The notes below the pieces were generated by a model that had not been told where the DNA came from, made no database searches, and saw nothing but the letters and a program-made list of their open reading frames with translations. Positions 8,758 to 16,214 of a stretch of DNA of 64,000 nucleotides are shown here, piece after piece (within the stretch, counting starts at the first letter, position 1; each line of letters starts with the position of its first letter). A program made the position numbers and the translations under genes. The DNA is from Saprospiraceae bacterium UBA7328. GTDB taxonomy: Bacteria > Bacteroidota > Bacteroidia > Chitinophagales > Saprospiraceae. Location of the stretch: contig DKPS01000181.1 of NCBI GenBank assembly GCA_002471345.1, positions 5,515-69,514 on the forward strand. The letters run 5' to 3'.

Positions 8758-10893
8758 TTATGCTTTGTAGTAGCTGTCCACTACTTTTTTATCAATGCCA
8801 TTCTCTTTTAAAGAGCTTTCTCGAAAAGCTATACAGTTTGCCAAAAATTCTTCTGCAATCGTTAAATATTCCTTTACAAATTCCTGGGTAGGTTTTTGAG
8901 CATTGTATTGAAGAACATAGGCCTCAAAATCGCCATTGAAAGCAATGCGTCCTTCCTTTACAAAATGTTCACTGAAATCACTTATTATTTTCTTATGTGT
9001 ATTACATCTCACATCATCGGATAATAAGAGTGCCTTAGCACTAATAACCATGGTGGAATAAGCGAAATATGCAGCGTCACCAAAATCACCACTCAGGTAT
9101 CTCTCCTTTCCTAAAATCAATCTGTCTTTGGCATCATTAACTATTGTACCTACTACATCTAGAATTACTCCTGCACATTCCCCGACGCCTATTTCTTGTT
9201 TGTAATGATGATCCTGTCCCCAATCCATTAAAAACTCTTCAGGCAATCCCTCAACTTCAGCAAATTGTTTCAATAATTCATAGAAATATCTTTTTCCTTT
9301 TTCGTAGTAGTACGTATTATAATAAGTGTTTTCGTCAGCATTAGATTCGAAATCTTCTAGAATTGTTCTCACAGAATCAGGAATCTTCTTAGTAGGGATT
9401 TTAATAACTTTTTCACCTATATACCCTTTCCCTTCTGGATCAATACCTCCTCCTAAAACAACTTGCATAGCTGGAATTACCAAGCCTCCTTTTTTGATTG
9501 AGCTTCCACTGAATCCAATATTAGCCGCCATATGCTGACCACAGGCATTCATACATCCACTTATTTTTATTTTGATATGATTGTCTTCTAAGAGGTGAGG
9601 AAAATCTTCTTCTAGCATATTTTCCAAAATTTTTGCCAACCCTGTGCTATTAGTCACTCCAAGGTTACAAGTATCAGTACCTGGACATGCTGTAATATCC
9701 GCTATAGAATCATATCCAGGATCAGCAAAACCTAACTCGTCTAAAACCGTAAAAAGTTCTGGAAGGTGAGCTTTATGTATAAACTTCAAAAGAGCATTTT
9801 GGCTCATAGTAAGTCGAATATCGTCAGCAGCGTATTTCTGAACTACCTTTGCTAATTGCCTTGCTCTATCTGAACTTATATCTCCTAATTGCACTTTAAG
9901 GTAGACTCCGTAAAACCCTTTTTGTTTTTGCTCAAATACATTAGTTTTCAGCCAAAATCTATATTTATCCTCATTCTTAACTTCTTTTATTCTCGCGTTG
10001 AAAAAAGAAACTGGTTCTGAGCTAGGTTTTACAGTAAAATCTATTGGATGCCTCCTGTGAGGGAGAGCTTTCATCTCGTTAGTGATGAGAGTCATTAAAG
10101 TCTCTAAACCTAATGATTTTAATAAAAATTTCATTCTCGCCTTCTGCCTCTTTTCTCTTTCTCCATGTCTATCAAACACTCTAAGCCCTGCTTCCATAAA
10201 AGGAATAATTTCATCTTCTGCTAGAAACTCGAAAGCAGTTTGAGCCACCATTCCTACAGCTCCAAGACCACCACCTATCACAACTTTAAATCCTCGCCGT
10301 TCCTCTCCATTCACTTTATTGATTCTTGGTATAAATCCAAAATCATGGAAGTAAGTTGCCGCACTGTCTTTCTCAGATGACGAGAAAGCTGGTTTGATCT
10401 TTCTACCCATTTCCTGGCATATAGCATTTCTCATGAAGTAATGAGCTGCAGCGTGGGCATGTACTGTAACATCAAATGGCTCATCAGGATCTATACCTGC
10501 TTTTTCTGATGCAGTAATATTTCTTACTGTATTACCACAAGCTTCTCTTGCAGTAATAGATTTTTCTGCTAGAGCTGTCCAAACTTTAGGAGAGTCCTTA
10601 AGTTTAACATAATGAAGCTGAATGTCTTGTCTCGTTGTGATATGTAGATTACTACTAGCAAATTCGTCGGAGACATCGGCAATTCTAATCAGTTGATCTG
10701 CGGTAAGGTGTCCGAAAGGAAGTTTAATTCTAAACATTTGTACGCCGAGCTGCCTTTGGCCATATACCCCTCGAGTAAGTCGGTATAGTTTAAATCTTTC
10801 CTCATCCATTTCTCCTTTTTCGAACTTCTGAATGTTAGATTCTAACTCTTCTATATCTTTTAAGTCAGCAGAGGCAATTGATATTTTATTCAT
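8758..10893 (-). CDS. Sirohaem sulfite (nitrite) reductase with C-terminal HEPN-like extension
   Basis: Six-electron reductase of 711 residues, expected to reduce sulfite to sulfide for cysteine synthesis. The two ferredoxin-like and two sirohaem-binding domains run over about 1-530. The 4Fe-4S/sirohaem cysteines are C403 and C409 in TACPGTDTCNLG, and C447 and C451 in SGCMNACGQH. Sulfite versus nitrite preference is not certain from the motifs, but neighbours for APS reduction and sirohaem make sulfite likely. From about 569 to 711 there is an extra all-helical domain with a HEPN-like pattern (RYLSGDFGDAAYFAYSTMVIS then AKALL split by a variable loop), absent from plant-type or enterobacterial enzymes. 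It is the first gene of the operon and follows a tandem leader-peptide/terminator region; its ATG lies about 20 bases after the second terminator. Confidence 0.92.
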   Translation of the reverse strand: MNKISIASADLKDIEELESNIQKFEKGEMDEERFKLYRLTRGVYGQRQLGVQMFRIKLPFGHLTADQLIRIADVSDEFASSNLHITTRQDIQLHYVKLKDSPKVWTALAEKSITAREACGNTVRNITASEKAGIDPDEPFDVTVHAHAAAHYFMRNAICQEMGRKIKPAFSSSEKDSAATYFHDFGFIPRINKVNGEERRGFKVVIGGGLGAVGMVAQTAFEFLAEDEIIPFMEAGLRVFDRHGEREKRQKARMKFLLKSLGLETLMTLITNEMKALPHRRHPIDFTVKPSSEPVSFFNARIKEVKNEDKYRFWLKTNVFEQKQKGFYGVYLKVQLGDISSDRARQLAKVVQKYAADDIRLTMSQNALLKFIHKAHLPELFTVLDELGFADPGYDSIADITACPGTDTCNLGVTNSTGLAKILENMLEEDFPHLLEDNHIKIKISGCMNACGQHMAANIGFSGSSIKKGGLVIPAMQVVLGGGIDPEGKGYIGEKVIKIPTKKIPDSVRTILEDFESNADENTYYNTYYYEKGKRYFYELLKQFAEVEGLPEEFLMDWGQDHHYKQEIGVGECAGVILDVVGTIVNDAKDRLILGKERYLSGDFGDAAYFAYSTMVISAKALLLSDDVRCNTHKKIISDFSEHFVKEGRIAFNGDFEAYVLQYNAQKPTQEFVKEYLTIAEEFLANCIAFRESSLKENGIDKKVVDSYYKA

Positions 10894-10911
10894 GATGGCG
10901 TATCTTTTTTA

Positions 10912-10947
10912 AATAAAAAAACCCTTCAAAAAACTAATCCTGAAGGG
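10912..10947 (-). terminator. Attenuator terminator 2, in front of sulfite reductase
   Basis: Perfect 7-bp stem (10922-10928 with 10941-10947, CCCTTCA/TGAAGGG), a 12-base loop, and on the minus strand a run of seven T then ATTT (plus 10911-10921). It lies 31 bases after the stop of Cys-rich leader 2 and just before the sulfite reductase start at 10893, so it would stop transcription before the structural genes unless prevented. I found no clear antiterminator strand for it. Confidence 0.8.
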
Positions 10948-10978
10948 CATATATAAAATTTATCTCTTTTTGTAAATA

Positions 10979-11083
10979 TTATGTAATGCATGTCAGAACC
11001 GTATTTCTACAGCAGCAACAAAAAGAGCAACAACTTGCTTTCTGTCTAACTTGCATCTGATTTATCATTTCTAAATATTTCAT
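10979..11083 (-). CDS. Cysteine-rich leader peptide 2 (34 residues)
   Basis: Short frame, ATG at 11083 and TAA at 10979, encoding 34 residues. It begins MKYLEMINQM and has its cysteines in the stretch ASCCSFCCCCRN plus one more near the end, seven in all, six of them within eight codons. Alternative starts at the internal ATGs (11068, 11056) keep the cysteine block. The start codon follows directly on the T tract of terminator 1, so it is transcribed only if RNA polymerase has read through that terminator. Downstream is terminator 2 and then the sulfite reductase gene. The position, size and composition fit a regulatory leader that senses charged Cys-tRNA. A metal-binding mini-protein is an alternative, but would not explain the paired terminators. 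Confidence 0.72.
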   Translation of the reverse strand: MKYLEMINQMQVRQKASCCSFCCCCRNTVLTCIT

Positions 11084-11118
11084 AAATAAAAAACCTCTCC
11101 AGAAATCATCCAGAAAGG
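11084..11118 (-). terminator. Attenuator terminator 1, between the two leader peptides
   Basis: Ten-base-pair stem (11094-11103 with 11109-11118) including two to three G-U pairs on the minus-strand RNA, a 5-base loop, and then six T and ATTT on the minus strand (plus 11084-11093). It begins 44 bases after the stop codon of leader 1 and ends exactly at the start codon of leader 2. Confidence 0.82.
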
Positions 11119-11151
11119 CTCTATTTTATTTTTAATTGTAAAAATACTCGT

Positions 11152-11171
11152 CTTCCTGAAAGTTAGCTTTC
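11152..11171 (-). promoter_or_regulatory. Candidate antiterminator strand and stop-codon hairpin of leader 1
   Basis: On the minus-strand RNA the nine bases UUCAGGAAG (plus 11152-11160) can pair with CUUUCUGGA, the ascending arm of terminator 1, with G-U pairs, which would prevent the terminator. The same bases lie 3-11 bases behind the leader 1 stop codon and would be covered by a ribosome sitting there. A competing small hairpin, GAAAG-CUAA-CUUUC (11158-11171), spans the stop codon. Pairing was worked out by eye; no folding energy was computed. Confidence 0.5.
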
Positions 11172-11213
11172 ACAGCAACAAAGACAACAACAAGCATTAA
11201 TTACAAATATCAT
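11163..11213 (-). CDS. Cysteine-rich leader peptide 1 (MIFVINACCCLCCCES)
   Basis: Sixteen-codon frame, ATG at 11213 and TAA at 11163. Six of the 16 residues are cysteine, encoded TGT TGT TGT CTT TGT TGC TGT in a row. An AGGA-containing purine stretch lies just upstream of the ATG. The predicted transcription start is only about 12 bases upstream, the short 5' end typical of attenuator leaders. Terminator 1 follows 44 bases after the stop codon. In amino-acid attenuators the leader is rich in codons for the end product; here the end product of the operon, through sulfide, is cysteine. Confidence 0.78.
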   Translation of the reverse strand: MIFVINACCCLCCCES

Positions 11214-11231
11214 TTCCTAATCCTTCTGTAT

Positions 11232-11262
11232 CAAAGATATACTCATAAGCGCAACAAAACAA
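11232..11262 (-). promoter_or_regulatory. Predicted promoter of the sulfur operon
   Basis: On the minus strand TATCTTTG (plus 11232-11239) matches the Bacteroidota -7 consensus TAnnTTTG exactly. A TTG (-33 element, plus 11260-11262) lies 20 bases upstream, within the usual spacing. Transcription would start near 11225, about a dozen bases before leader peptide 1. Confidence 0.65.
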
Positions 11263-11272
11263 TATTTTGTTG
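11252..11272. promoter_or_regulatory. Inverted repeat over the -33 region (operator candidate)
   Basis: Perfect 8-bp inverted repeat caacaaaa-N5-ttttgttg that covers the -33 element of the sulfur-operon promoter. It could be a binding site for a dimeric regulator. The arms are AT-rich, so chance is not excluded. The rest of 11273-11426, between this site and the divergent gene, shows nothing else I can name. Confidence 0.4.
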
Positions 11273-11426
11273 TGTGCAAAAGTGAAAAGTTTTCCAAATG
11301 TCTCTCTCACTACCATTATTACAATTTATATTAACACATTCATTTGTCATATTTGCATTTAGAAGCCACTTCAAAGTAATATAGGAGGAGTGTTCAAAGT
11401 AACAAATGATATATTAGGTTCTTTAA

Positions 11427-13142
11427 ATGAATAAAATGAAATATTCTGTACTTACTCTTTTTGCTGCTTATTTGTGGTTATGCTCATGTCAGCAAGAAAA
11501 TCCATTAGACTCTATTATCCTTGAATATGACACTTTCCAAGAGAGTCTGAAAGATGATGATTATCCTTGGCCAAAAATCTCTGACAATGATATATCCGAA
11601 AGGCTATCTTTTTATCAAGAAGTTCAAAAAAGTCTGAATAATATTTCCATCTCAACCCTTTCTGAAAAAGATTTGATTAACTACGAAATGCTTAAACATA
11701 TAGTAGACGATAAAGTTTATAACCTAGATTATAAATCACATCTTATTCCGATTACCTCAGAAGGAGGGTTTGTCACAGGTATTATTTTTTCAATACAGAG
11801 AAAGCAGCTGAAAACTGTTGATGACTTAGAAAAGTATCTCACCTACCTCAGAACATTTTCGACCTACATTGATCATAGAATATCTTCTCTCAAGTCAGGG
11901 CTAGTATCAGGAAAAAAAAGTTCAAAGTTCATTACTAGTAAATTCCTAAATATTTTGGATCCATTTGTCGCTTCTGCGTCAGAAAAGGAAAACTTATTTC
12001 AAAAAGCCCTAGATACATATGAGGGTGAATTAAGCGAAGATGTCCAAACAGAAATAGCCCAACTTATAGAGAATGATGTCCCCACATCTTTGCAAAAGCT
12101 TTCTGATTTTTTCCATAATGAATATTTACCTAAAGCATATGACAAAATAGGTGCAGGACAACTTCCAGATGCTGAAGCCTACTATCAACAAAGAGTAAAT
12201 TACTTCACGACATTGGATATCACTCCAGAAGAGGTCTTTCAAACTGGTATTAGAGAAGTAGCGCGAATAAAGGCTGATATGGAAGGTGTCATTAGAGATT
12301 TAGATTTTGAAGGTACCTGGGAAGACTTTTTCGATTTTCTAAGATCGGATCCTCAATTCTATGCTAAATCTCCAGAGGATATTCTTATGAGAGCATCTTG
12401 GATTTGTAAAGAGATGGAATTTGAAATGCCCAAATATTTTGGACATATGCCTAGTATGCCTTTTTCCGTAAAACCTGTACCAGCAGCTATAGCACCAAAT
12501 TACACTGCTGGACGATATTCTGGTGGATCATATAAAGATCATAGAGCTGGACAATACTGGGTCAACACGACTAAACTAGAAAGTCGGCCTCTGTATGCTC
12601 TCCCTGCACTTTCACTTCATGAGGCGGTTCCTGGGCATCATACCCAAAACATGCTGGCAGCTGAGATGACAGGTTTGCCCAAGTTTAGAAGCAATTATTT
12701 AAGTGCTTTTGGAGAAGGATGGGGATTGTATTGTGAATATCTAGGAATAGAAGCTGGTATATATAAAACACCGTATGAAAATTTCGGAAGGATGACTTAT
12801 GAAATGTGGCGGGCATGTAGACTTGTAGTTGATGTTGGAATGCATTTCAAAGGATGGGACAGACAGAAAGCATTTGATTTCATGGCTTCTAATACAGCAT
12901 TGTCTATTCATGAAGTAAATACTGAAATAGATAGATATATAGGATGGCCAGCACAAGCCGTGTCATACAAAATGGGTGAATTAAAAATTAGAGAATTAAG
13001 AAAACGTGCTGAGGAAGCTTTGGCTGACGATTTTGACATTAGAGCATTCCATGATAAAATATTAGAAAATGGCTCTGTACCATTGAGCACATTAGAAAGA
13101 ATAATAGATCAATTTATTATCGCTTCAAAGAGTAAAATTTAA
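11427..13142 (+). CDS. DUF885-family lipoprotein, putative metallopeptidase
   Basis: A 571-residue lipoprotein: the signal peptide ends in the lipobox LCSC at about residue 19-22. The rest matches the DUF885 family, helical proteins with a zinc-peptidase-like motif; here H398-E399-A-V-P-G-H404-H405, with E about 30 residues further on in the GEGWGLYCEYLG segment as likely third ligand. This HExxxGHH arrangement resembles that of carboxypeptidase-Taq/thermostable metallopeptidases, and a peptidase role in the periplasm or outer envelope is inferred, not shown. Substrate unknown. The gene is divergent from the sulfur operon; 24 bp separate it from the DUF3109 gene downstream. Confidence 0.88.
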   Translation: MNKMKYSVLTLFAAYLWLCSCQQENPLDSIILEYDTFQESLKDDDYPWPKISDNDISERLSFYQEVQKSLNNISISTLSEKDLINYEMLKHIVDDKVYNLDYKSHLIPITSEGGFVTGIIFSIQRKQLKTVDDLEKYLTYLRTFSTYIDHRISSLKSGLVSGKKSSKFITSKFLNILDPFVASASEKENLFQKALDTYEGELSEDVQTEIAQLIENDVPTSLQKLSDFFHNEYLPKAYDKIGAGQLPDAEAYYQQRVNYFTTLDITPEEVFQTGIREVARIKADMEGVIRDLDFEGTWEDFFDFLRSDPQFYAKSPEDILMRASWICKEMEFEMPKYFGHMPSMPFSVKPVPAAIAPNYTAGRYSGGSYKDHRAGQYWVNTTKLESRPLYALPALSLHEAVPGHHTQNMLAAEMTGLPKFRSNYLSAFGEGWGLYCEYLGIEAGIYKTPYENFGRMTYEMWRACRLVVDVGMHFKGWDRQKAFDFMASNTALSIHEVNTEIDRYIGWPAQAVSYKMGELKIRELRKRAEEALADDFDIRAFHDKILENGSVPLSTLERIIDQFIIASKSKI

Positions 13143-13166
13143 TAAGTAAAGACATAAATTATTGAT

Positions 13167-13742
13167 ATGTTCTTAATTGATGATGTTCTGATCAATGAGG
13201 AGATTTACCAAAAAAACTTCATTTGTAATATTGAAAAATGCAAAGGAGCTTGTTGCTGGGAAGGTGATTTTGGAGCTCCATTAGACGCAGATGAAATTGA
13301 ATTGATTGAGAAAGATTATGAAGCTATCAAGGTTCATCTGGATCAAGAAGGGATCGATCATATTGAAAAAAATGGAATCTACGAGTATGTCAAAGATTTG
13401 AGAAAAAATGCCACTACTCTTCTGAAAGATGGTAGATGTGTTTTTCTTTCTATGAAAGACGGAGTAGCAAAATGTGGAATAGAAAAAGCTCACGAAGCAG
13501 GTGATACCGATTTTAAGAAACCTATCTCATGTCATCTTTATCCCATAAGAATAGATCAAAACAAAGAAAACGGATTTGATGTTCTTAGATATGATAAATG
13601 GGACATCTGCGGTGCAGCATGTACTCTTGGAGATGAGCATAAAGTGAGGATTTATGAGTTCCTCGAAGATGCCTTAACAAGAAAATATGGAGATGAATTT
13701 TATGCCCAATTAAAGGCTTTGGTCCAAAAATTTTCTAATTAA
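13167..13742 (+). CDS. DUF3109 family cysteine-rich protein
   Basis: A 191-residue cytoplasmic protein of the DUF3109 family, common in Bacteroidota and of unknown function. Conserved cysteines are C20, C25, C29 and C30 near the N-terminus (the CNIEKCKGACC run), then C91, C103, C122, C148 and C152. This spacing, with the motifs GRCVF, AKCGIE, SCHLYPIRI and WDICGAAC, is like the CxxxCC zinc/iron-sulfur proteins related to YkgJ, so it may bind Zn or an Fe-S cluster (inference). It ends right at a strong bidirectional terminator. Confidence 0.9.
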   Translation: MFLIDDVLINEEIYQKNFICNIEKCKGACCWEGDFGAPLDADEIELIEKDYEAIKVHLDQEGIDHIEKNGIYEYVKDLRKNATTLLKDGRCVFLSMKDGVAKCGIEKAHEAGDTDFKKPISCHLYPIRIDQNKENGFDVLRYDKWDICGAACTLGDEHKVRIYEFLEDALTRKYGDEFYAQLKALVQKFSN

Positions 13743-13777
13743 AAGAGGCACTCCTCTTTATTAGTTGTGCCTCTTTT
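13741..13777. terminator. Bidirectional intrinsic terminator
   Basis: Perfect 11-bp stem (13741-13751 with 13767-13777), a 15-base loop, and U/A tracts built into both ends. It lies between the convergent DUF3109 and prolyl oligopeptidase genes and can serve both. Confidence 0.88.
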
Positions 13778-13784
13778 TGGTTTT

Positions 13785-15926
13785 CTAGTCCAACACTTTT
13801 TTACTCAATTCTGGTGTCACTCCCAAGTTTTTCCAAACAAAAGAATAAATATCTGCTTGAAGTTCTATCTGCTGCTTGGTACTTACTGACCCATGTCCAG
13901 CATTCGTTTCTATTCTAATCATTACTGGATTAGGTCCATTGTGAGCTTCTTGTAATCTAGCTGCAAATTTGAATGAATGAGCAGGGACCACTCTGTCATC
14001 ATGGTCCGCAGTAGTCACCATTGTGGCTGGATAAGCAGTTCCATCTTTCAATGCATGATATGGAGAATACTTTTTCAAATACTGAAACATTTCAGGAGAA
14101 TCTTCCGCAGTACCATAGTCAGCAGCCCATCCCGCACCTGCTGTAAAAGTGTGATATCTCAACATATCCATAACCCCAACTGCCGGCAAAGCGACTTTAG
14201 CCAATTCTGGCCTCTGGGTCATTGTAGCACCTACCAATAACCCACCATTACTTCCTCCAGCTATTGCTAGATAATCACTGCTTGTATATTTATTACTGAT
14301 CAGGTACTCTCCTGCTGCTATGAAGTCATCAAATACATTTTGCTTTTTCATCTTAGTACCTGCTAGATGCCACTCTTCTCCATACTCACCTCCACCTCTG
14401 AGATTAGGCATAACATATATTCCTCCATTTTCCAACCATGCTATTCTTGATGGGCTGAAACTAGGTGTAAGACTTATATTAAATCCTCCATAGGCATATA
14501 GGTAAGTAGGGTTCTTTCCGTTCATCTTCAGTCCTTTCTTATGCACGATAAACATAGGTACTCTAGTACCATCTTTACTGTTATAAAAAACCTGATTGAC
14601 CTCATACTCACTAGGTTCAAAATCGACATCAGGCTGACGATAAAGCTCTGAACTTCCTTTAGCTATATCATATTTAAAAATGGTAGTCGGATACGTGAAA
14701 GAAGTGAATCCATAATAGAAATCTTTATCATCCTTTTTACCTCCGAAACCATAGGCAGTTCCAATTCCCGGTAATTCAATCTCCTTTTCTAAATTACCCT
14801 CCATATCATACTGTTTCACCTCAGTCTTTGCATCCACCAGATAATCTGCAAACAACTTTCCTCCACCGCTACCTATTCCGAGTACATTGTCCGTTTCAGG
14901 TATGATCTCTTTCCAAGTTGATTGTGATGGATTTTTCAGATCTACACTTACTAATTTGTAATTAGGTGCATCTATATTCGTCAAAAGATAAAAAGTAGAT
15001 CCCTCATTGTGCATTACTGATGCTCTTTTGAAATAGTCATCTTGCAACTGAATAAAAGGACTGTTTGATTTTCGCAAATCTCTCACATATACCTGACTTC
15101 CACTGGTATTCTGAGAAGCATACACTACTAGATAGTTTTCATCCTCGGTTACTCCAGCATTTATATATCTATTAGGTTGCTTTTCCCCACCATAAATCAG
15201 TTCGTCAGTGGATTGATCTGTATTAAGCTTATGAAATTTCAATTTGTGAAATTGTGTTTTTTGAGACAACTCACTGCCTTTAGGTTTATCATAGCTACTG
15301 TAGAAAAACCCTTCATTCCCTTTCCATGCTAATCCACTAAACTTTACATCCTTAAGGGTATCTTCCACTATCTGCTTATTCTCAGTATCCATGACGATTA
15401 CCTTTCTCCAATCAGAACCTCCCTCAGTAATCATATAAGCAACCATACTTGCATCTTCGGTGAAAAACATTCCTCTCAGCGCTACTGTACCATCTTCAGA
15501 AAAAGTATTTGGATCCAAAAAGATTTGTGGCTCTTCTTTACTTTCTATTTCTGATCGATATACTACACTGTGATTTTGCAAACCACTATTCTTATAAAAA
15601 TACTCGTATTTGCCTTCTTTAAAAGGAGCTGATACTCTCTCATAATCGTACAACTCTTCTATCCTCGACTGAAGCTGATCTTTAAAATCAATCTTATTCA
15701 GAAAGCCATCTGTTACTTCATTTTGAGACGTTACCCATGTGGTAGTCTCATCACTCATATCATCTTCTAACCAATGATATGGGTCTGGCACGTCTACATC
15801 ATGATAAGTATCTATATGAGCTTTCTTTTCAGTTACTGGGTATGTATAAGATTCTGGTTCTTCCATGTTTTTACAAGAGAAAATTGAGATAATTATTAAG
15901 AAGAAAATGGTCTTTAGAAGGTTCAT
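13785..15926 (-). CDS. Prolyl oligopeptidase (S9A) lipoprotein
   Basis: Serine peptidase that cleaves short peptides after proline. I place the start at the ATG at 15926: the resulting protein of 713 residues opens with MNLLKTIFFLIIISIFSCKN, a lipoprotein signal with lipobox IFSC. A longer frame reaches 16058 but would put 44 extra residues before the signal. The N-terminal cap (about 30-80), the seven-bladed propeller (about 80-420) and the alpha/beta-hydrolase domain (about 430-713) are in order. The triad is S559 in GGSNGG, the Asp in TADHDDRVVP about 83 residues later, and H678 in NAGHGS. Likely tethered to the inner or outer membrane facing the periplasm. It stands alone. Confidence 0.93.
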   Translation of the reverse strand: MNLLKTIFFLIIISIFSCKNMEEPESYTYPVTEKKAHIDTYHDVDVPDPYHWLEDDMSDETTTWVTSQNEVTDGFLNKIDFKDQLQSRIEELYDYERVSAPFKEGKYEYFYKNSGLQNHSVVYRSEIESKEEPQIFLDPNTFSEDGTVALRGMFFTEDASMVAYMITEGGSDWRKVIVMDTENKQIVEDTLKDVKFSGLAWKGNEGFFYSSYDKPKGSELSQKTQFHKLKFHKLNTDQSTDELIYGGEKQPNRYINAGVTEDENYLVVYASQNTSGSQVYVRDLRKSNSPFIQLQDDYFKRASVMHNEGSTFYLLTNIDAPNYKLVSVDLKNPSQSTWKEIIPETDNVLGIGSGGGKLFADYLVDAKTEVKQYDMEGNLEKEIELPGIGTAYGFGGKKDDKDFYYGFTSFTYPTTIFKYDIAKGSSELYRQPDVDFEPSEYEVNQVFYNSKDGTRVPMFIVHKKGLKMNGKNPTYLYAYGGFNISLTPSFSPSRIAWLENGGIYVMPNLRGGGEYGEEWHLAGTKMKKQNVFDDFIAAGEYLISNKYTSSDYLAIAGGSNGGLLVGATMTQRPELAKVALPAVGVMDMLRYHTFTAGAGWAADYGTAEDSPEMFQYLKKYSPYHALKDGTAYPATMVTTADHDDRVVPAHSFKFAARLQEAHNGPNPVMIRIETNAGHGSVSTKQQIELQADIYSFVWKNLGVTPELSKKVLD

Positions 15927-16214
15927 TTTGAAGAATTTTAAGCGTGGAAAACGAAAATTAGATACAAACGAAGTTAAAAAAAGTAACGCACAAAAAACAA
16001 ACCGTAAAAACGGAAGGTCGATTAAATCTTTACTAAAAAAATCAATTAAAAGGTGCAATCTTATTCGATCTGAAAATACTGCTATTTTTTGACGCTGTTT
16101 TTATACAATTCAACACTTCAATTGGATAACCTAATATAATAAGTTCATTCTTCTGCGAATAGGGCTCTATTTTAATTGTCTATTTACATGATTAAATAAG
16201 GTAGGAACAGAGAA
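15927..16214. other. Intergenic region between divergent genes
   Basis: AT-rich, 288 bases between the prolyl oligopeptidase and the TolC-like gene. Neither strand holds a convincing gene, and I see no exact consensus promoter match or hairpin terminator. Confidence 0.5.

Noticed and set aside
10979..11213. Cys-rich peptides as small metal-binding (metallothionein-like) proteins
   Set aside because: Possible in principle, but the order peptide-terminator-peptide-terminator before a sulfur operon fits leader attenuation better, and runs of adjacent cysteines are not a metallothionein pattern.
15865..16092. Lysine-rich plus-strand frame at the prolyl oligopeptidase 5' end
   Set aside because: Overlaps the lipoprotein signal of the real gene and has AT-rich, noncoding composition.
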